Of a DNA stretch of 64,000 nucleotides, positions 29,050-37,898 are shown one piece after another (position 1 is the first letter of the stretch; every line of letters begins with the position of its first letter). The stretch is from Arthrobacter sp. OVS8 (GTDB lineage: Bacteria > Actinomycetota > Actinomycetes > Actinomycetales > Micrococcaceae). Under the pieces are notes generated by a model. It saw only the letters and a program-made list of their open reading frames with translations, had not been told where the DNA came from and did not search any database. The stretch covers positions 2,418,001 to 2,482,000 of the forward strand of contig CP116670.1 in the NCBI GenBank assembly GCA_028370155.1, given 5' to 3'. The position numbers were made by a program, and so were the translations under genes.

Positions 29050-29426
29050 CGGACGCGTCCTCCTTCACTCATGCTGGCGCCGCTGATGCGGATGTCCACC
29101 CGGCTCAGGCGGGCACCGCTCAGCTCGGTCACGCGCTGCAGGATGTCGGTCTTGGCGGCCACGGCCCGGTCCCACATGGTTCCGCCGAAGCCCGCGACCC
29201 GCCCGGGGTCCCGCAGGACGGCGGTGAGCGCGGGCGCGGCGATGGGCGCGACAAGGGACAGCGCCAGCAGCCCGTCGTCGTCGGACCATTCCGCCCGGAC
29301 CTCATGCGGTGTGACGCCGAGCGCTTCCGCCGCGGCGGCCCGGGCCACGCTGGTCAGCGCCTGGGTGCTGATCCGGGTGTGCCCGGCCATCTCAGCGGCC
29401 CGGACAGCACTTGCCGTGCCTCTCAT
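29046..29426 (-). CDS. Asp23-cluster protein of unknown function
   Basis: Intact 126-residue soluble protein: RISTQALTSVARAAAAEALGVTPHEVRAEWSDDDGLLALSLVAPIAAPAL and, near the end, KTDILQRVTELSGARLSRVDIRISG. The pattern of a helix followed by a beta-hairpin and the closing VDIRISG strand is that of a divergent Asp23/Gls24 domain. No membrane segment. It sits in the overlapping operon between the small DUF2273-like gene and the two-helix gene, so it is likely a second Asp23-like partner. Confidence 0.65.
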   Translation of the reverse strand: MRGTASAVRAAEMAGHTRISTQALTSVARAAAAEALGVTPHEVRAEWSDDDGLLALSLVAPIAAPALTAVLRDPGRVAGFGGTMWDRAVAAKTDILQRVTELSGARLSRVDIRISGASMSEGGRVR

Positions 29427-29614
29427 GAGGAGGAGCGCCGGCCTGTGAGGGCGTCAAGCACGCTGCGTAGGTCCAGTTTTCCTTCCGCGGCACGGCCCAG
29501 CAGGGCTCCGATCCCCATGAACAGCAGGGCGCCCAGGAACCCCCAGACGCCGAACTGGAAGGACATAAACGCCACGAAGGCGCCCATCGCGATCCCCACC
29601 ACGGTCAGACTCAC
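29423..29614 (-). CDS. small membrane protein, DUF2273-like
   Basis: 63 residues from a GTG start at 29614 that overlaps the TGA of the asp23 gene (GTGA). Hydrophobic core MGAFVAFMSFQFGVWGFLGALLFMGIGALLGRAAEG with a short C-terminal tail LDLRSVLDALTGRR. The short helix pair followed by a charged tail ending in an Arg-rich patch is the form of DUF2273 proteins, which accompany AmaP and Asp23. Its stop overlaps the next start (29426). Confidence 0.7.
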   Translation of the reverse strand: MSLTVVGIAMGAFVAFMSFQFGVWGFLGALLFMGIGALLGRAAEGKLDLRSVLDALTGRRSSS

Positions 29615-30085
29615 TGGATTGCCTCCCTCGCGGGCCGGGTCTCGGCCGCGGTGCCGGGCTTTGCCGGTCCGGGCACGTAGACATCGTTGATTTCGATGTT
29701 GACTTCGATGACCTGAAGCCCAACGAGCTCCTCGACCGCCGCGTACACGGCAGCGCGAATCTGGTCCGCCAGGGCGTGGAGGTGTGCCGTAGAGCGCCAC
29801 CAGGTCGATGTCCACGGCCACCTGGGTTTCCCCGACCTCGGCACGGACGCCGGCGGCGTGGTCCGAGCTGCCCACCGCGTCACGGAAGGCACCCAGCGCA
29901 CGGGACGGGCCGGAGCCCAGGGAATACACGCCGGGGACTGCGCGGGCGGCGATGCCCGCGACCTTCGCGACGGCGTTTTCGGAAATGACAGTCCGGCCAC
30001 TACCGGGCAACGGCGCACTACCGGGCAACGGTGCGGCCTGCCCGGGGTCCGGGACCGCTACGGGCTGAGGATTCTGGTATTCCAT
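29611..30085 (-). CDS. Asp23/Gls24 family envelope stress protein (two missing bases)
   Basis: The Asp23 core is visible: GRTVISENAVAKVAGIAARAVPGVYSLG, EVGETQVAVDIDLVALYG, then after a break near 29785 HALADQIRAAVYAAVEELVGLQVIEVNIEINDVYV. The C-terminal VIEVNIEINDV strand is the signature of the family. The N-terminus is Pro/Gly-rich (PLPGSAPLPGSG, a 6-residue repeat also visible in the DNA at about 29993-30030). Restored length 158. First gene of the five-gene cluster running leftward to 27773. In firmicutes Asp23 lines the membrane and responds to cell-envelope stress. Confidence 0.82.
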
Positions 30086-30249
30086 GAGGCACTCCCCTTC
30101 TCTTTGTCACCACCCTAGTACCTGCCAGCGACAAGGTGGCCGGTTGCCCCCGGGGAGGGGCTGCCCGGGGCGGCCGTGCCCCTTGGAGGAAAGCGTGGAC
30201 ACCCGGCACGCCTAGGCTATCGCCGGCTGAAGCGCGCTGAACAGGCCCG

Positions 30250-30741
30250 CTACCCGCAGTTGGTGGCGAGCCAGGTCTGCACCGGGGCCATGGCGTCCTG
30301 GATCTTGCCGCTCGAGAACACCGTCTGGTCCGTGATGCCGGCGATGGCCGCCTGGCTGAGGGTGGTGAATTCCGCCTTGATGCTCTCCGGCGCGCGTTCC
30401 GCGGTGCGGGTCAGTTCCGCCTTGGCCTGCTCCAGCTCGGCCGGCGTGCCCTGGGCCGCCGAGAGCGGGAGGAGAGTGGAACCGGTGGCCTGTTCGGAAA
30501 TCGTGGTGCAGGCCTCGGCCGCCGTGGCGAAACCGCCCCAGGGGCCGGACGACTCACTGGGGCTGGCGGTCGCGGACGGCGACGTGGGGCTGGCGGCCGC
30601 GGATGTCGGCGCAGGGCCGGCGGCTTCGGGCGCGGAGCAGGCGGTGAGTGCGGAGGCTGCCAGGAGGGCGATGACGGTCAACGGGCGTGCAACATTCTTC
30701 AAGATCACGTTTTTGGAATCACTTTTCGGTTGAGATTGCAC
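30250..30741 (-). CDS. putative secreted lipoprotein
   Basis: 163 residues, intact. A signal peptide (VARPLTVIALLAASALTAC) ends in the lipobox LTAC. A Ser/Ala/Pro-rich linker of about 30 residues follows, then a small helical domain with two cysteines (ATAAEACTTISEQ and the penultimate cysteine of LATNCG) that could pair. No known domain recognised. It stands alone between the Asp23 cluster and the tRNAs. Confidence 0.75.
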   Translation of the reverse strand: MQSQPKSDSKNVILKNVARPLTVIALLAASALTACSAPEAAGPAPTSAAASPTSPSATASPSESSGPWGGFATAAEACTTISEQATGSTLLPLSAAQGTPAELEQAKAELTRTAERAPESIKAEFTTLSQAAIAGITDQTVFSSGKIQDAMAPVQTWLATNCG

Positions 30742-30814
30742 CGCCGGGCCCGATCAGGCTTCCGGCGGCCTTGGCGTTCTTTCCCCAGCGTGCGAGTCTA
30801 GCCGCCGTTCCCCG

Positions 30815-30872
30815 TCGATTGCTCCGTAGCTGCCCTTTTGGCGCTCCAAAACGGCAGCTACGGAGCAGTCGA
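30815..30872. repeat. dispersed palindromic repeat, copy 1
   Basis: Arms of 27 bp (30815-30841 and 30846-30872) with two mismatches and a 4-nt loop. The core TGCTCCGTAG and CTACGGAGCA recurs at 62564-62620 in the same arrangement, so this is a member of a dispersed intergenic family. Here it lies 51 bp downstream of tRNA-Phe and may also end the tRNA transcript. Confidence 0.8.
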
Positions 30873-30922
30873 TGGCGTTAAATGAGAAAAGCACCAGTTC
30901 TCAATGAACTGATGCTTCCCAG

Positions 30923-30998
30923 TGGTGGCTCCGACCGGCGTCGATCCGGTGACCTTTCGATTTTCAGTCGAACGCTCTACCAACTGAGCTACAGAGCC
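30923..30998 (-). tRNA. tRNA-Phe (GAA)
   Basis: 76 nt with an encoded CCA end. The acceptor GGCTCTG pairs with the 3' end (CGGAGCC), the D-arm is AGCTCAGTTGGTAGAGC, the anticodon loop CTGAAAA carries GAA, and the T-loop is GGATCGACGCC-like with the usual closing stem. Third of three tRNAs on this strand. Confidence 0.95.
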
Positions 30999-31046
30999 TA
31001 GGTGACATGTCACCTTGAGAGCCGGAATTTCTTCCGGCAATCAGAG

Positions 31047-31120
31047 CGACCCTGACGGGACTTGAACCCGCGACCTCCGCCGTGACAGGGCGGCGCGCTA
31101 ACCAACTGCGCTACAGGGCC
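31047..31120 (-). tRNA. tRNA-Asp (GTC)
   Basis: 74 nt without an encoded CCA. Acceptor GGCCCTG with CAGGGTC, D-arm GCGCAGTTGGTTAGCGC, anticodon loop CTGTCAC carrying GTC, T-arm CGGGTTCAAGTCCCG. Lies 48 bp upstream of tRNA-Phe. Confidence 0.95.
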
Positions 31121-31216
31121 TTGCTATTTTCTTGCTTCTCTGCAGTATCGCTACCGCAATTTTTCAAGGCCTTTAGCCTACCAGACTTTCACACCCGGTT
31201 TGACCAGTTCCTTGCG

Positions 31217-31289
31217 TACCCCCAACGGGATTCGAACCCGTGCCGCCGCCGTGAAAGGGCGGTGTCCTAGGCCGCTAGACGATGGGGGC
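31217..31289 (-). tRNA. tRNA-Glu (TTC)
   Basis: 73 nt without an encoded CCA. Acceptor GCCCCCA with TGGGGGT, D-arm CGTCTAGCGGCCTAGGACA, anticodon loop CTTTCAC carrying TTC, T-arm CGGGTTCGAATCCCG. First gene of the Glu-Asp-Phe cluster. Confidence 0.95.
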
Positions 31290-31449
31290 CAGGACGCCAT
31301 TCGGCTAAACCCGCTGAATCAAGGGCAAAAATTAAGGGCCGAAGCCTTCCGTTTTTGTCCTTTCGGGTTCCTCCGAACTGGACTATAAAACTATAAGGGC
31401 AGACCCCGGATTATCCAAAATCGACGGGTCGCGGCGCTTTTGGCGGCGT

Positions 31450-32085
31450 TCAGCTGCGGCCGGGGGCCTGATGCGCCTGCTCCACGTCGTCGGCCGAATC
31501 CGCGTCACCCCTGGCCCGCAGGCCCGCGACGACGCCGTCAATGTCGGCCGCCGACCGGTTCTGGCTGAGCTTGCGTTTCGCCTCCACCCTCGTGATGACA
31601 AGCTCGACGCCGACGATCGCCCGGAGCTGCCCGGCGATGTAACGCGCGGGCGCATCGTCCACGGTCCAGGGGTGTTCCGCTGTTGCTTCATGCAGCGTGG
31701 TCAGCCGCCGGACAAGACCTTCAACCCAGGCCGGGTCGTCGTGGATGACGAGGCGGCCATAGACGTGCGCGGTGGTGTAGTTCCAGGTGGGGACAACCCG
31801 GCCGTGTTCGGCCTTGGCGGCGTACCAGGACGGGGAAATGTAGGCGTCGGAGCGCTGGATGATGACCAGGGATTCGCCCGACGCCGCGAGCCGCCACTGG
31901 TCGTTGTTGCGGGCCAGGTGCCCCTGCAGGGATCCGTATTCGCCCGCCTCCGGGTCAAAAACGAACGGCACCAGGGTGGCGAGCAGACCGTGCTCGGTGG
32001 AGGTCACCAGGTTGGCGGCCCCGGGGTTCGACAGCAAATCCCTGACGGCGTCCTGGTCTGCGGCGAAGTGCGAGGGGACGTACAT
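31450..32085 (-). CDS. FMN-binding PaiB-type protein
   Basis: Intact 211-residue protein of the PaiB/FMN-binding split-barrel family, named for a negative regulator of sporulation and proteases in Bacillus. Diagnostic parts are all present: MYVPSHF at the start, LVTSTEHGLLATLVPF, LQGHLARNNDQWR, SDAYISPSWYAAK, VPTWNYTTAHVYG and IVGVELVITRVEAKRKLSQNRS. In actinobacteria these are often annotated as pyridoxamine-phosphate-oxidase-like; the molecular role is not settled. The gene stands alone between the tRNAs and argO. Confidence 0.88.
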   Translation of the reverse strand: MYVPSHFAADQDAVRDLLSNPGAANLVTSTEHGLLATLVPFVFDPEAGEYGSLQGHLARNNDQWRLAASGESLVIIQRSDAYISPSWYAAKAEHGRVVPTWNYTTAHVYGRLVIHDDPAWVEGLVRRLTTLHEATAEHPWTVDDAPARYIAGQLRAIVGVELVITRVEAKRKLSQNRSAADIDGVVAGLRARGDADSADDVEQAHQAPGRS

Positions 32086-32139
32086 GGCGGTTCCTTCTGT
32101 CGGTTGGGTTCTGCAGTGGGGGCGGGACGGCTGACTATC

Positions 32140-32741
32140 TCAGGCTACGAGCATGACAGCGAGTGTGACCATGACCAAGGCGATGCCGCCGTCGAGCACG
32201 CGCCAACTGCCAGGCCGGGCGAACACCGGTGCGAGATGCCGGGCGCCGGCGCCCAGCGCGGCGAACCACGCCACGCTGCCGAGTCCCGCTCCGGCCGCAA
32301 ACCACCACCGCCCGTCCGCGCCGTGGGTGCCGGCGAGCGACCCCAGCAGCAGCACGGTGTCCAGGTAGACGTGAGGGTTCAGCCAGGTCAGTGCCAGGCA
32401 GGTCCCCAAGGCGGCCGCCCACGTTCCCTGCCGACCGGTCGACAGCTGGGACGCCTGCGTTCCGCGGATGGCCCGCCGTGCAGCCATAAGGCCGTACGCC
32501 AGGAGGAAAGCGGCTCCAGCCCAGCGCACTACCTCAAGAACGCCGGGCGCCTGCTCGATGAGGACGCCCACCCCGGCCACCCCGAGCACAATCAGCACGA
32601 GGTCGGACAACGCGCACACGGCAACCACCAGGAGAACATGCGAGCGCTGGACGCCCTGGCGTAGCACGAAGGCGTTCTGCGCACCGATGGCGATGATGAG
32701 GGACAACCCGCTGGCGAGGCCCGAGAGGAGGAGAGGATCAC
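32140..32741 (-). CDS. argO: LysE/ArgO family basic amino acid exporter (one missing base near start)
   Basis: Membrane exporter of arginine or lysine. The family start (GLSLIIAIGAQNAFVLRQG) is in frame from about 32720; the best upstream start, GTG at 32741, needs one lost base in the pyrimidine-rich run between. Other hallmarks are WAGAAFLLAYGLMAARRA and LALTWLNPHVYLDTVLLLGSLA. About 200 residues, six helices, as expected. It is divergent from an ArgP-type regulator, the standard pairing in which ArgP with arginine or lysine switches the exporter on. Confidence 0.88.
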
Positions 32742-32772
32742 GGGTTCCACGCTAAAGGGCCGGGCAGCATGA

Positions 32773-32794
32773 GACCAGTTAACAATTCTTGGTC
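32773..32794. promoter_or_regulatory. candidate ArgP site between argO and argP
   Basis: GACCA (32773-32777) and TGGTC (32790-32794) form an inverted repeat around an AT-rich 12-bp centre containing GTTAAC. This 60-bp gap is the only space between the divergent starts, so the LysR-type regulator should bind here. The core is short. Confidence 0.4.
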
Positions 32795-32810
32795 AACATA
32801 AGATTGGCTA

Positions 32811-33691
32811 ATGATCGACATTCACCCGGACCAGGCCAGGACCCTCGCGGCCATCGTGGCGCACGGAAGCTTCGAGGCCGCCGCCGGCCACCTCCTGGTC
32901 ACGGCGTCGGCGGTGAGCCAGCGCGTCCGCGCCCTCGAAGTGGCCGTCGGCCGGCCGGTGCTGAAAAGGACCCGCCCGGTGGAACTCACGACCTCTGGCC
33001 ACGCGGTGGTGCGCTTCGCCCGGCAACTGGACATGCTTTCCGCTGATCTGGCCGAAGAGCTTCAGCCCGGAGCACGCCCCACCAGCGTCCGGCTGACCCT
33101 GGTCATCAACAGTGATTCCCTGCACACGTGGGCGATGCCCGGCCTGGCCTCGGTGGCGGGCAAGGTCCAGCTGGAGATCCTGCGCGAGGACCAGGACTAT
33201 TCGCTGGAGCTCCTGCGCAGCGGCGCCGCAGCGGCCGCCATCACCACCACGGCCAAGGCGGCGCCGGGCTGCTCTTCCCGGCGCCTAGGTGTGATGCGCT
33301 ACCTGCCCGTCTGCACGCCGGACTTCGCGGCGCGGTGGTTTCCCGGCGGCGCGACGGCGGACACGCTCGCCGTCGCGCCTGTCATCATTTACGACCGCAA
33401 GGACGACCTGCAGGACCGCTATCTGCGGGGTGTGAGCCGCAGGACCCTCCAGCCGCCGCGGCATTATGTCCCGGCCGCCCACGAGTTCGGGGAAGCCATC
33501 CGGTGGGGGATGGGGTGGGGGCTGCTCCCCGAAATCGAGGTCTCGGACGAACTGAAGCGCCGCACGATGGTCTCTCTCGACCCCGCGGCGCATGTGGATG
33601 TGCCGCTCCACTGGCAGCAATGGCGGTACGGTTCGGCTGCCTTGGAGGAGGTCGCGGCGGCCGTCCTGGCCGCCGCCCGCCCCTCCGGTGA
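32811..33691 (+). CDS. argP: LysR-type regulator ArgP/LysG (one 1-bp deletion near end)
   Basis: Activator of the divergent exporter. N-terminal HTH: LAAIVAHGSFEAAAGHLLVTASAVSQRVRALEVAVGRPVLKR, with the conserved AVSQR core. The effector domain has SDSLHTWAMPGL, EILREDQDYSLELLRSG and RYLPVCTP, all typical of the ArgP/LysG group. The frame runs on without a stop into the next gene, which is not plausible; a single lost base near 33680 gives the stop at 33691 and 293 residues, the family length. Confidence 0.88.
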
Positions 33692-33789
33692 GCCCGCCGG
33701 GGACGGGCGAAGCGCAGTTGGCAGGAACTTGCGTAGACGTGACCGATTTCCGCCAGTCCTCGGGCCGCCGCAGCGGATAGATTGGCAGC

Positions 33790-34767
33790 ATGGCAACAAC
33801 CGCCCAGACAGGCTCCCCAACCGGACAGCGCCCGCCCGGACGGCACCAACGACGTGCCGCCCGCCCCGCGCTCCGCAAAACAGTCCCTCCCGCCGGCCGG
33901 GATCAGCCGCCTCGGCATCGCCGCCGTGGTGGTCACCGTTGTGCTGTGGGCGTCCGCCTTTGTGGGCATCAGGGCCGTGGGGCCCAGCTTCTCCCCGGCT
34001 CCCTGACCCTGGGCGGCTGGCGATTGCCGCCGTCGTACTGGGTCTGGTGGTGCTGCCGCAGATCCGGAAGAACCCCAACCTCCCCGGGGCCGCGAATGGT
34101 GGCCCATCCTGGCGTACGGCGTTATGTGGTTCGGCGGCTACAACGTCGCCCTGAACGCTGCCGAACACCTGTTCGACGCCGGCACGGCGGCCCTGCTGAT
34201 CAACGTCAATCCGATCCTGGTGGCCATCATGGCCGGGGTGATCCTCAAGGAGGGCTTCCCCGCTGGCTGATCATCGGCAGCCTTGTGGCGTTCGCCGGGG
34301 TCGCCGTGATCGCTCTCGGTTCCGGGCAGCGGTCCACGGCCGACGTCGCCGGGGTGCTGCTGTGCCTGCTGGCGGCGGCCCTCGCCGCGGTGAGTGTGAT
34401 CGTGCAGAAGCCCGTCCTGCGGAAGTTCCCCGCCGCCCAGGCCACCTGGTACGGAATCATGGTCGGCGCGCTCTGCTGCCTGCCCTTCAGCGGCCAGCTG
34501 GTCTCCGAGCTGCAGGCGGCCCCGCTGCCGGCGACGCTGGGGCTGGTCTACCTCGGCATCTTCCCGACGGCGATCGCGTTCACCACCTGGGCCTACGCAC
34601 TGTCCCTGATCGACGCCGGCCGGCTCGCCGCCACCACGTACCTCGTGCCCGGCACAACGATCCTGATCTCCTGGCTGGTGCTCGGCGAGATCCCCACCGT
34701 CTGGGGCCTCGTCGGCGGTGTGATCTGCCTTGTGGGGGTGGGACTGACCCGGCGCCGGTCCCGCTGA
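33790..34767 (+). CDS. EamA-family drug/metabolite exporter (about six missing bases)
   Basis: Ten-helix permease of the EamA (DMT) superfamily. The pieces in three frames line up as IAAVVVTVVLWASAFVGIRAVGPSFSP, LAIAAVVLGLVVLPQIRK, MWFGGYNVALNAAEHLFDAGTAALLINVNPILVAIMAGVILKE, then the intact second half (WLIIGSLVAFAGVAVIALG to VCLVGVGLTRR-like end). FPTAIAFTTWAYAL and SWLVLGEIPT are standard for the second EamA repeat. Restored length about 327. This is the most heavily damaged gene for its length in the window. Substrate unknown. Confidence 0.82.
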   Translation: MATTAQTGSPTGQRPPGRHQRRAARPALRKTVPPAGRDQPPRHRRRGGHRCAVGVRLCGHQGRGAQLLPGSLTLGGWRLPPSYWVWWCCRRSGRTPTSPGPRMVAHPGVRRYVVRRLQRRPERCRTPVRRRHGGPADQRQSDPGGHHGRGDPQGGLPRWLIIGSLVAFAGVAVIALGSGQRSTADVAGVLLCLLAAALAAVSVIVQKPVLRKFPAAQATWYGIMVGALCCLPFSGQLVSELQAAPLPATLGLVYLGIFPTAIAFTTWAYALSLIDAGRLAATTYLVPGTTILISWLVLGEIPTVWGLVGGVICLVGVGLTRRRSR

Positions 34768-34787
34768 TTCGGCGCTAGAGTTCAGCT

Positions 34788-35234
34788 ATGCCCGCTTCCC
34801 TGCCGCCAGGCCTGCCCATCATTCCGGACGGCCCGGACGACGGCGACAACGGCCACAGTCACGCCCCGTTCCCGATGTCCGAACCGGACTTCGAAGCCGC
34901 CGTGAGCGACGCCCTGGACCGGATCCCGCCGGAACTGGCGCAGACCATGAACAACGTGGCCATCTTCATCGAGGACGACTACACGCCGCAGCCGGGCGAG
35001 GACCCCGACACCGTGCTGCTGGGCCTCTACGAAGGCGTGCCCCTGACCGAACGGGACTCCTGGTGGGACGCCGGCTCCCTGCCGGACCGCATCACCATCT
35101 ACCGCCAGCCGATCCTGGACATCTGCGAGTCGCGCGAGGACGTGATTGAGGAAGTGACGATCACCGTGGTCCACGAGATCGCGCACCACTTCGGCATCAG
35201 CGACGACCGACTGCATGAGCTCGGCTGGGGCTAG
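34788..35234 (+). CDS. zincin-like metallopeptidase (TTHA0227/DUF1025 type)
   Basis: Intact 148-residue minimal zincin with the zinc motif HEIAHHFG in the context VVHEIAHHFGISDDRLHELGWG; the third zinc ligand in this family is usually the downstream histidine or acidic residue. Earlier VAIFIEDDYTPQPGEDPDTVLLGLYEGVPL and the ITIYRQPILD strand are diagnostic of this group. No signal peptide, so cytoplasmic. Physiological substrate unknown. It follows the EamA gene by 20 bp. Confidence 0.85.
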   Translation: MPASLPPGLPIIPDGPDDGDNGHSHAPFPMSEPDFEAAVSDALDRIPPELAQTMNNVAIFIEDDYTPQPGEDPDTVLLGLYEGVPLTERDSWWDAGSLPDRITIYRQPILDICESREDVIEEVTITVVHEIAHHFGISDDRLHELGWG

Positions 35235-35244
35235 CCTTGTAGGC

Positions 35245-36170
35245 ATGGGACACGACCACAGCCACTCGCACGGCCTATCTGTCACGGGCACTGCCAAACA
35301 TCGGAAGCGTCTGGTCGCCGTCCTGGCCATCACCCTCGCCGTCGTCCTGATCCAGATCGTCGGAGCCTTGATCTCGGGGTCCCTGGCCCTGCTGGCCGAC
35401 GCCGGCCACATGCTGTCCGACGCGGCCGGCGTCTTTATCGCCCTGCTGGCCGCTTGGATCGCCGCCCGGCCGGCGAGCGACCAGCGCACCTACGGCTACC
35501 AGCGCGCCGAAGTGCTGGCCGCCCTGGCCAACGCCCTGGTGCTGATGGTCATCTCGGTGGTCATCTTCACGGAGGCCATCCGCCGGCTTGGCTCCGCTCC
35601 CGAGGTCCAGACCGACGTCATGCTCTACGCGGCCGTCCTGGGCGCCGTCGCCAACCTCGTGTCGCTGCTGATCCTGCGCGGCGCCCAGAAGGAAAGCCTC
35701 AACGTCCGGGGCGCCTACCTCGAGGTCCTGGGCGACCTGCTCGGCTCTTTCGCGGTCATCGCCGCCGCGGTGGTCATTATGGTCACGGGTTTCCAGGCGG
35801 CGGACACCATCGCCTCGATCGTGATTGCGCTGATGATCCTTCCCCGGGCGTGGCACCTGCTCCGCGATGTGGTGGATGTGCTGCTCGAGGCGACCCCAAG
35901 GGGGTGGACGTGCAGCTGATCCGCGAGCACATCCTTGCCGTGGAGGGTGTGGTGTCGGTGCACGACATCCACATCTGGACCATCACCTCCGGCGTACCGG
36001 TGTTTTCCGCCCATGTGGTGGTGGAGGATGCCGCGCTGGGCGCCCGGGGCGCAGACCAGGTACTGGATAAACTCGTGAGCTGCCTGGGCTCGCATTTCGA
36101 CACGGAGCACTGCACCTTCCAGCTGGAACCGGCCTCCCACGCGGAGCACGAATCACACCAGCACGCCTAA
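35245..36170 (+). CDS. cation diffusion facilitator, CzcD/ZitB type (one 1-bp deletion)
   Basis: Zn2+/Co2+/Cd2+:proton antiporter. N-terminal His-rich GHDHSHSHG, then six helices with the metal site HMLSDAAGVFIAL (Hx3D) and YLEVLGDLLGSFAVIAAA (the second aspartate pair). After a break near 35898 comes the cytoplasmic domain (VDVQLIREHILAVEGVVSVHDIHIWTITSG) and a His-rich end HAEHESHQHA. Restored length 308. The ATG at 35245 lies 10 bp after the peptidase stop; an upstream in-frame ATG at 35215 is less likely. Confidence 0.9.
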
Positions 36171-36387
36171 GCGCGGAACGCACGGACTGCCCGCCGAGCC
36201 GGGCGACACACCCCGCCCACGTGTGACCAAATGACATTATTGTTGTTTATGTTATTGATGTGACCAGTGTTGCCAAAGTGGCCATTGGCACGTAGCCTCG
36301 ACCGTGCTGGGGGATCAGCCGGGCGTTTCCACGCGCCGGAATCCACGCTCGCCCGCTCCAGCCCGATATCTGCAGCGAGGTTTGACC
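36171..36387 (+). other. leader region ahead of the NlpC/P60 gene
   Basis: About 215 bp without a gene. It contains an unusually AT-rich block (about 36228-36262) and a GC-rich stretch before the ATG. I looked for the cyclic-di-AMP (ydaO) riboswitch, common before such hydrolases, and could not match its conserved blocks. Promoter elements are not clear. Confidence 0.5.
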
Positions 36388-37851
36388 ATGACTTGGACCG
36401 GTTCCGGCCGAAAGACGGCCGCGCTGTGCGCCGCCGTCGTACTCCTGGGAACACTCGTCCTGCCCGCGCACGCCGCACTGCCGGCGCTTGCTGCTCACGT
36501 CCCGGCTGTTCAGGTCCCCTCTCCGGACCAGATTGCCGCCGCCAAGTCCAGTGAAAGCGCGACGGCGGCACAGGTCACCGCCATTGACGGGCTCCTGGCG
36601 GACGCCTCGGCGGCCCAGGACGCCAGCCTCGCGGCCTCCCTGCAGGCCAACAATGCGTACGGCGAGGCGCTCGTGGAGCTCCAGCTCCGGCGCGACGCCG
36701 CTGAGGTTGCCGCCGCCAGAGCTTCGTCAGCCGGTGCGGAGCAGGAGAAGACGCGCAAGCAGATCGGCCAACTCGCCGGCGATCTGTACCGCAACGGCGG
36801 GCTGAACCCCGCGCTGAGCAGCATTGTCAGCGGCAGCGGCAACGCCCTGCAGCAGGCCGCCACGCTGGAGGCCGTGACTGCCGGCCGCACCCGGGCGTTC
36901 CAGTCGGCCGAGACCGCAGCGGCTGCCGCGGACTCGCTGACGGCCGCCGCCGCCGACGCCAACCGGGCCGCCGACGAGGCCGCGCGGACGGCGGAGGAAC
37001 GCAAGCTCGACGCCGAGCGTGCCAGCGACGCCCGGCGCGAGGCAGTGTCCGCGGCCAGGGCGCAGCGCACCGTGCTGGTGGACCAGCTCGCGACGCTCAA
37101 GAACACCACGGTTGCGTTGGAATCTGCCCGCGTGGATGCCCTGGAGCGGCAGCGCCAGCAGGACCGGCTGGCGGCAGTGACGGCCGGCGCGGCGCGGGGC
37201 CAGGGTCAAACGCCCGGCCCGCAGCCGGAGCCCGGTTCAGGCACACGCCCAGGCGCGCTTCCAGCAACCCGGCCGGACACCGTGAACCCCTCACCGGGAA
37301 ACCAGGATCCGCAGGCACCCGCCGCGCCCGTTCCGGCGCCGCCGGCTCCCGCCCCGGCACCCGCACCGGCACCGCCCGTCATCCCCGCTCCGGCCCCGGC
37401 CCCGCCGCCTGCACCTGCTCCTGCCCCTGTCCCCGCTCCGGCACCGGCACCCGCTCCCGCCCCTGCACCTGCACCTGGGGGCTCCAACCAAACAGCGATC
37501 TCGGTGGCACTCGGCAAGGTCGGCGCGCCTTATTTCTACCAGTACGGCGGAACGGGGGCCCGCGGCTTCGACTGCTCCGGCCTGGTGCAGAACGCGTTCG
37601 CCGCAGCCGGAAAATACCTGCCGCGCACGGCGTCCCAGCAGTTCGCCCAGGCACCCGTGCACGTTCCGCTCTCCCAGGCCCGGCCGGGCGACTTGCTGGT
37701 CTGGGGATCGGCACCGGGTTTTTACCACGTGGCGATCTACCTCGGCGGCGGGCGCGTGGTCCAGGCGCTGAACGAGGACGCCGGAATCACCGTGACGGAC
37801 CTTGCGTCCATGTCCGGGATGCAGCTCCACCCCGTCGCGGCCCGGTACTGA
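36388..37851 (+). CDS. secreted NlpC/P60 peptidoglycan hydrolase
   Basis: Intact, 488 residues, exported. Signal peptide AALCAAVVLLGTLVLPAHA. Residues of about 40-270 are Ala/Glu/Arg-rich and should form a long coiled coil, as in RipA-type hydrolases. A Pro/Ala linker of repeated PAPAP (about 37330-37480) leads to the catalytic NlpC/P60 domain: GGTGARGFDCSGLVQNAF with the nucleophile cysteine, ARPGDLLVW, and YHVAIYLGGGRVVQAL with the catalytic histidine. It likely cuts D-glutamyl-meso-DAP (or lysine) bonds at the septum. Preceded by a 216-bp AT-richer leader without a gene. Confidence 0.92.
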   Translation: MTWTGSGRKTAALCAAVVLLGTLVLPAHAALPALAAHVPAVQVPSPDQIAAAKSSESATAAQVTAIDGLLADASAAQDASLAASLQANNAYGEALVELQLRRDAAEVAAARASSAGAEQEKTRKQIGQLAGDLYRNGGLNPALSSIVSGSGNALQQAATLEAVTAGRTRAFQSAETAAAAADSLTAAAADANRAADEAARTAEERKLDAERASDARREAVSAARAQRTVLVDQLATLKNTTVALESARVDALERQRQQDRLAAVTAGAARGQGQTPGPQPEPGSGTRPGALPATRPDTVNPSPGNQDPQAPAAPVPAPPAPAPAPAPAPPVIPAPAPAPPPAPAPAPVPAPAPAPAPAPAPAPGGSNQTAISVALGKVGAPYFYQYGGTGARGFDCSGLVQNAFAAAGKYLPRTASQQFAQAPVHVPLSQARPGDLLVWGSAPGFYHVAIYLGGGRVVQALNEDAGITVTDLASMSGMQLHPVAARY

Positions 37852-37898
37852 GCCGTTCCCGCGGCATACACCTGACCGGCTCCTGCCGGGACCGTCCC

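Noticed and set aside
32811..34154. One long gene joining the ArgP regulator and the start of the EamA permease
   Set aside because: The continuous frame exists only because the regulator stop is out of frame; a lost base near 33680 gives the regulator its normal end. The tail has no likeness to either family.
36171..36387. Cyclic-di-AMP riboswitch before the NlpC/P60 gene
   Set aside because: The position suits it, but the conserved blocks of that riboswitch are not present in the 217 bp.
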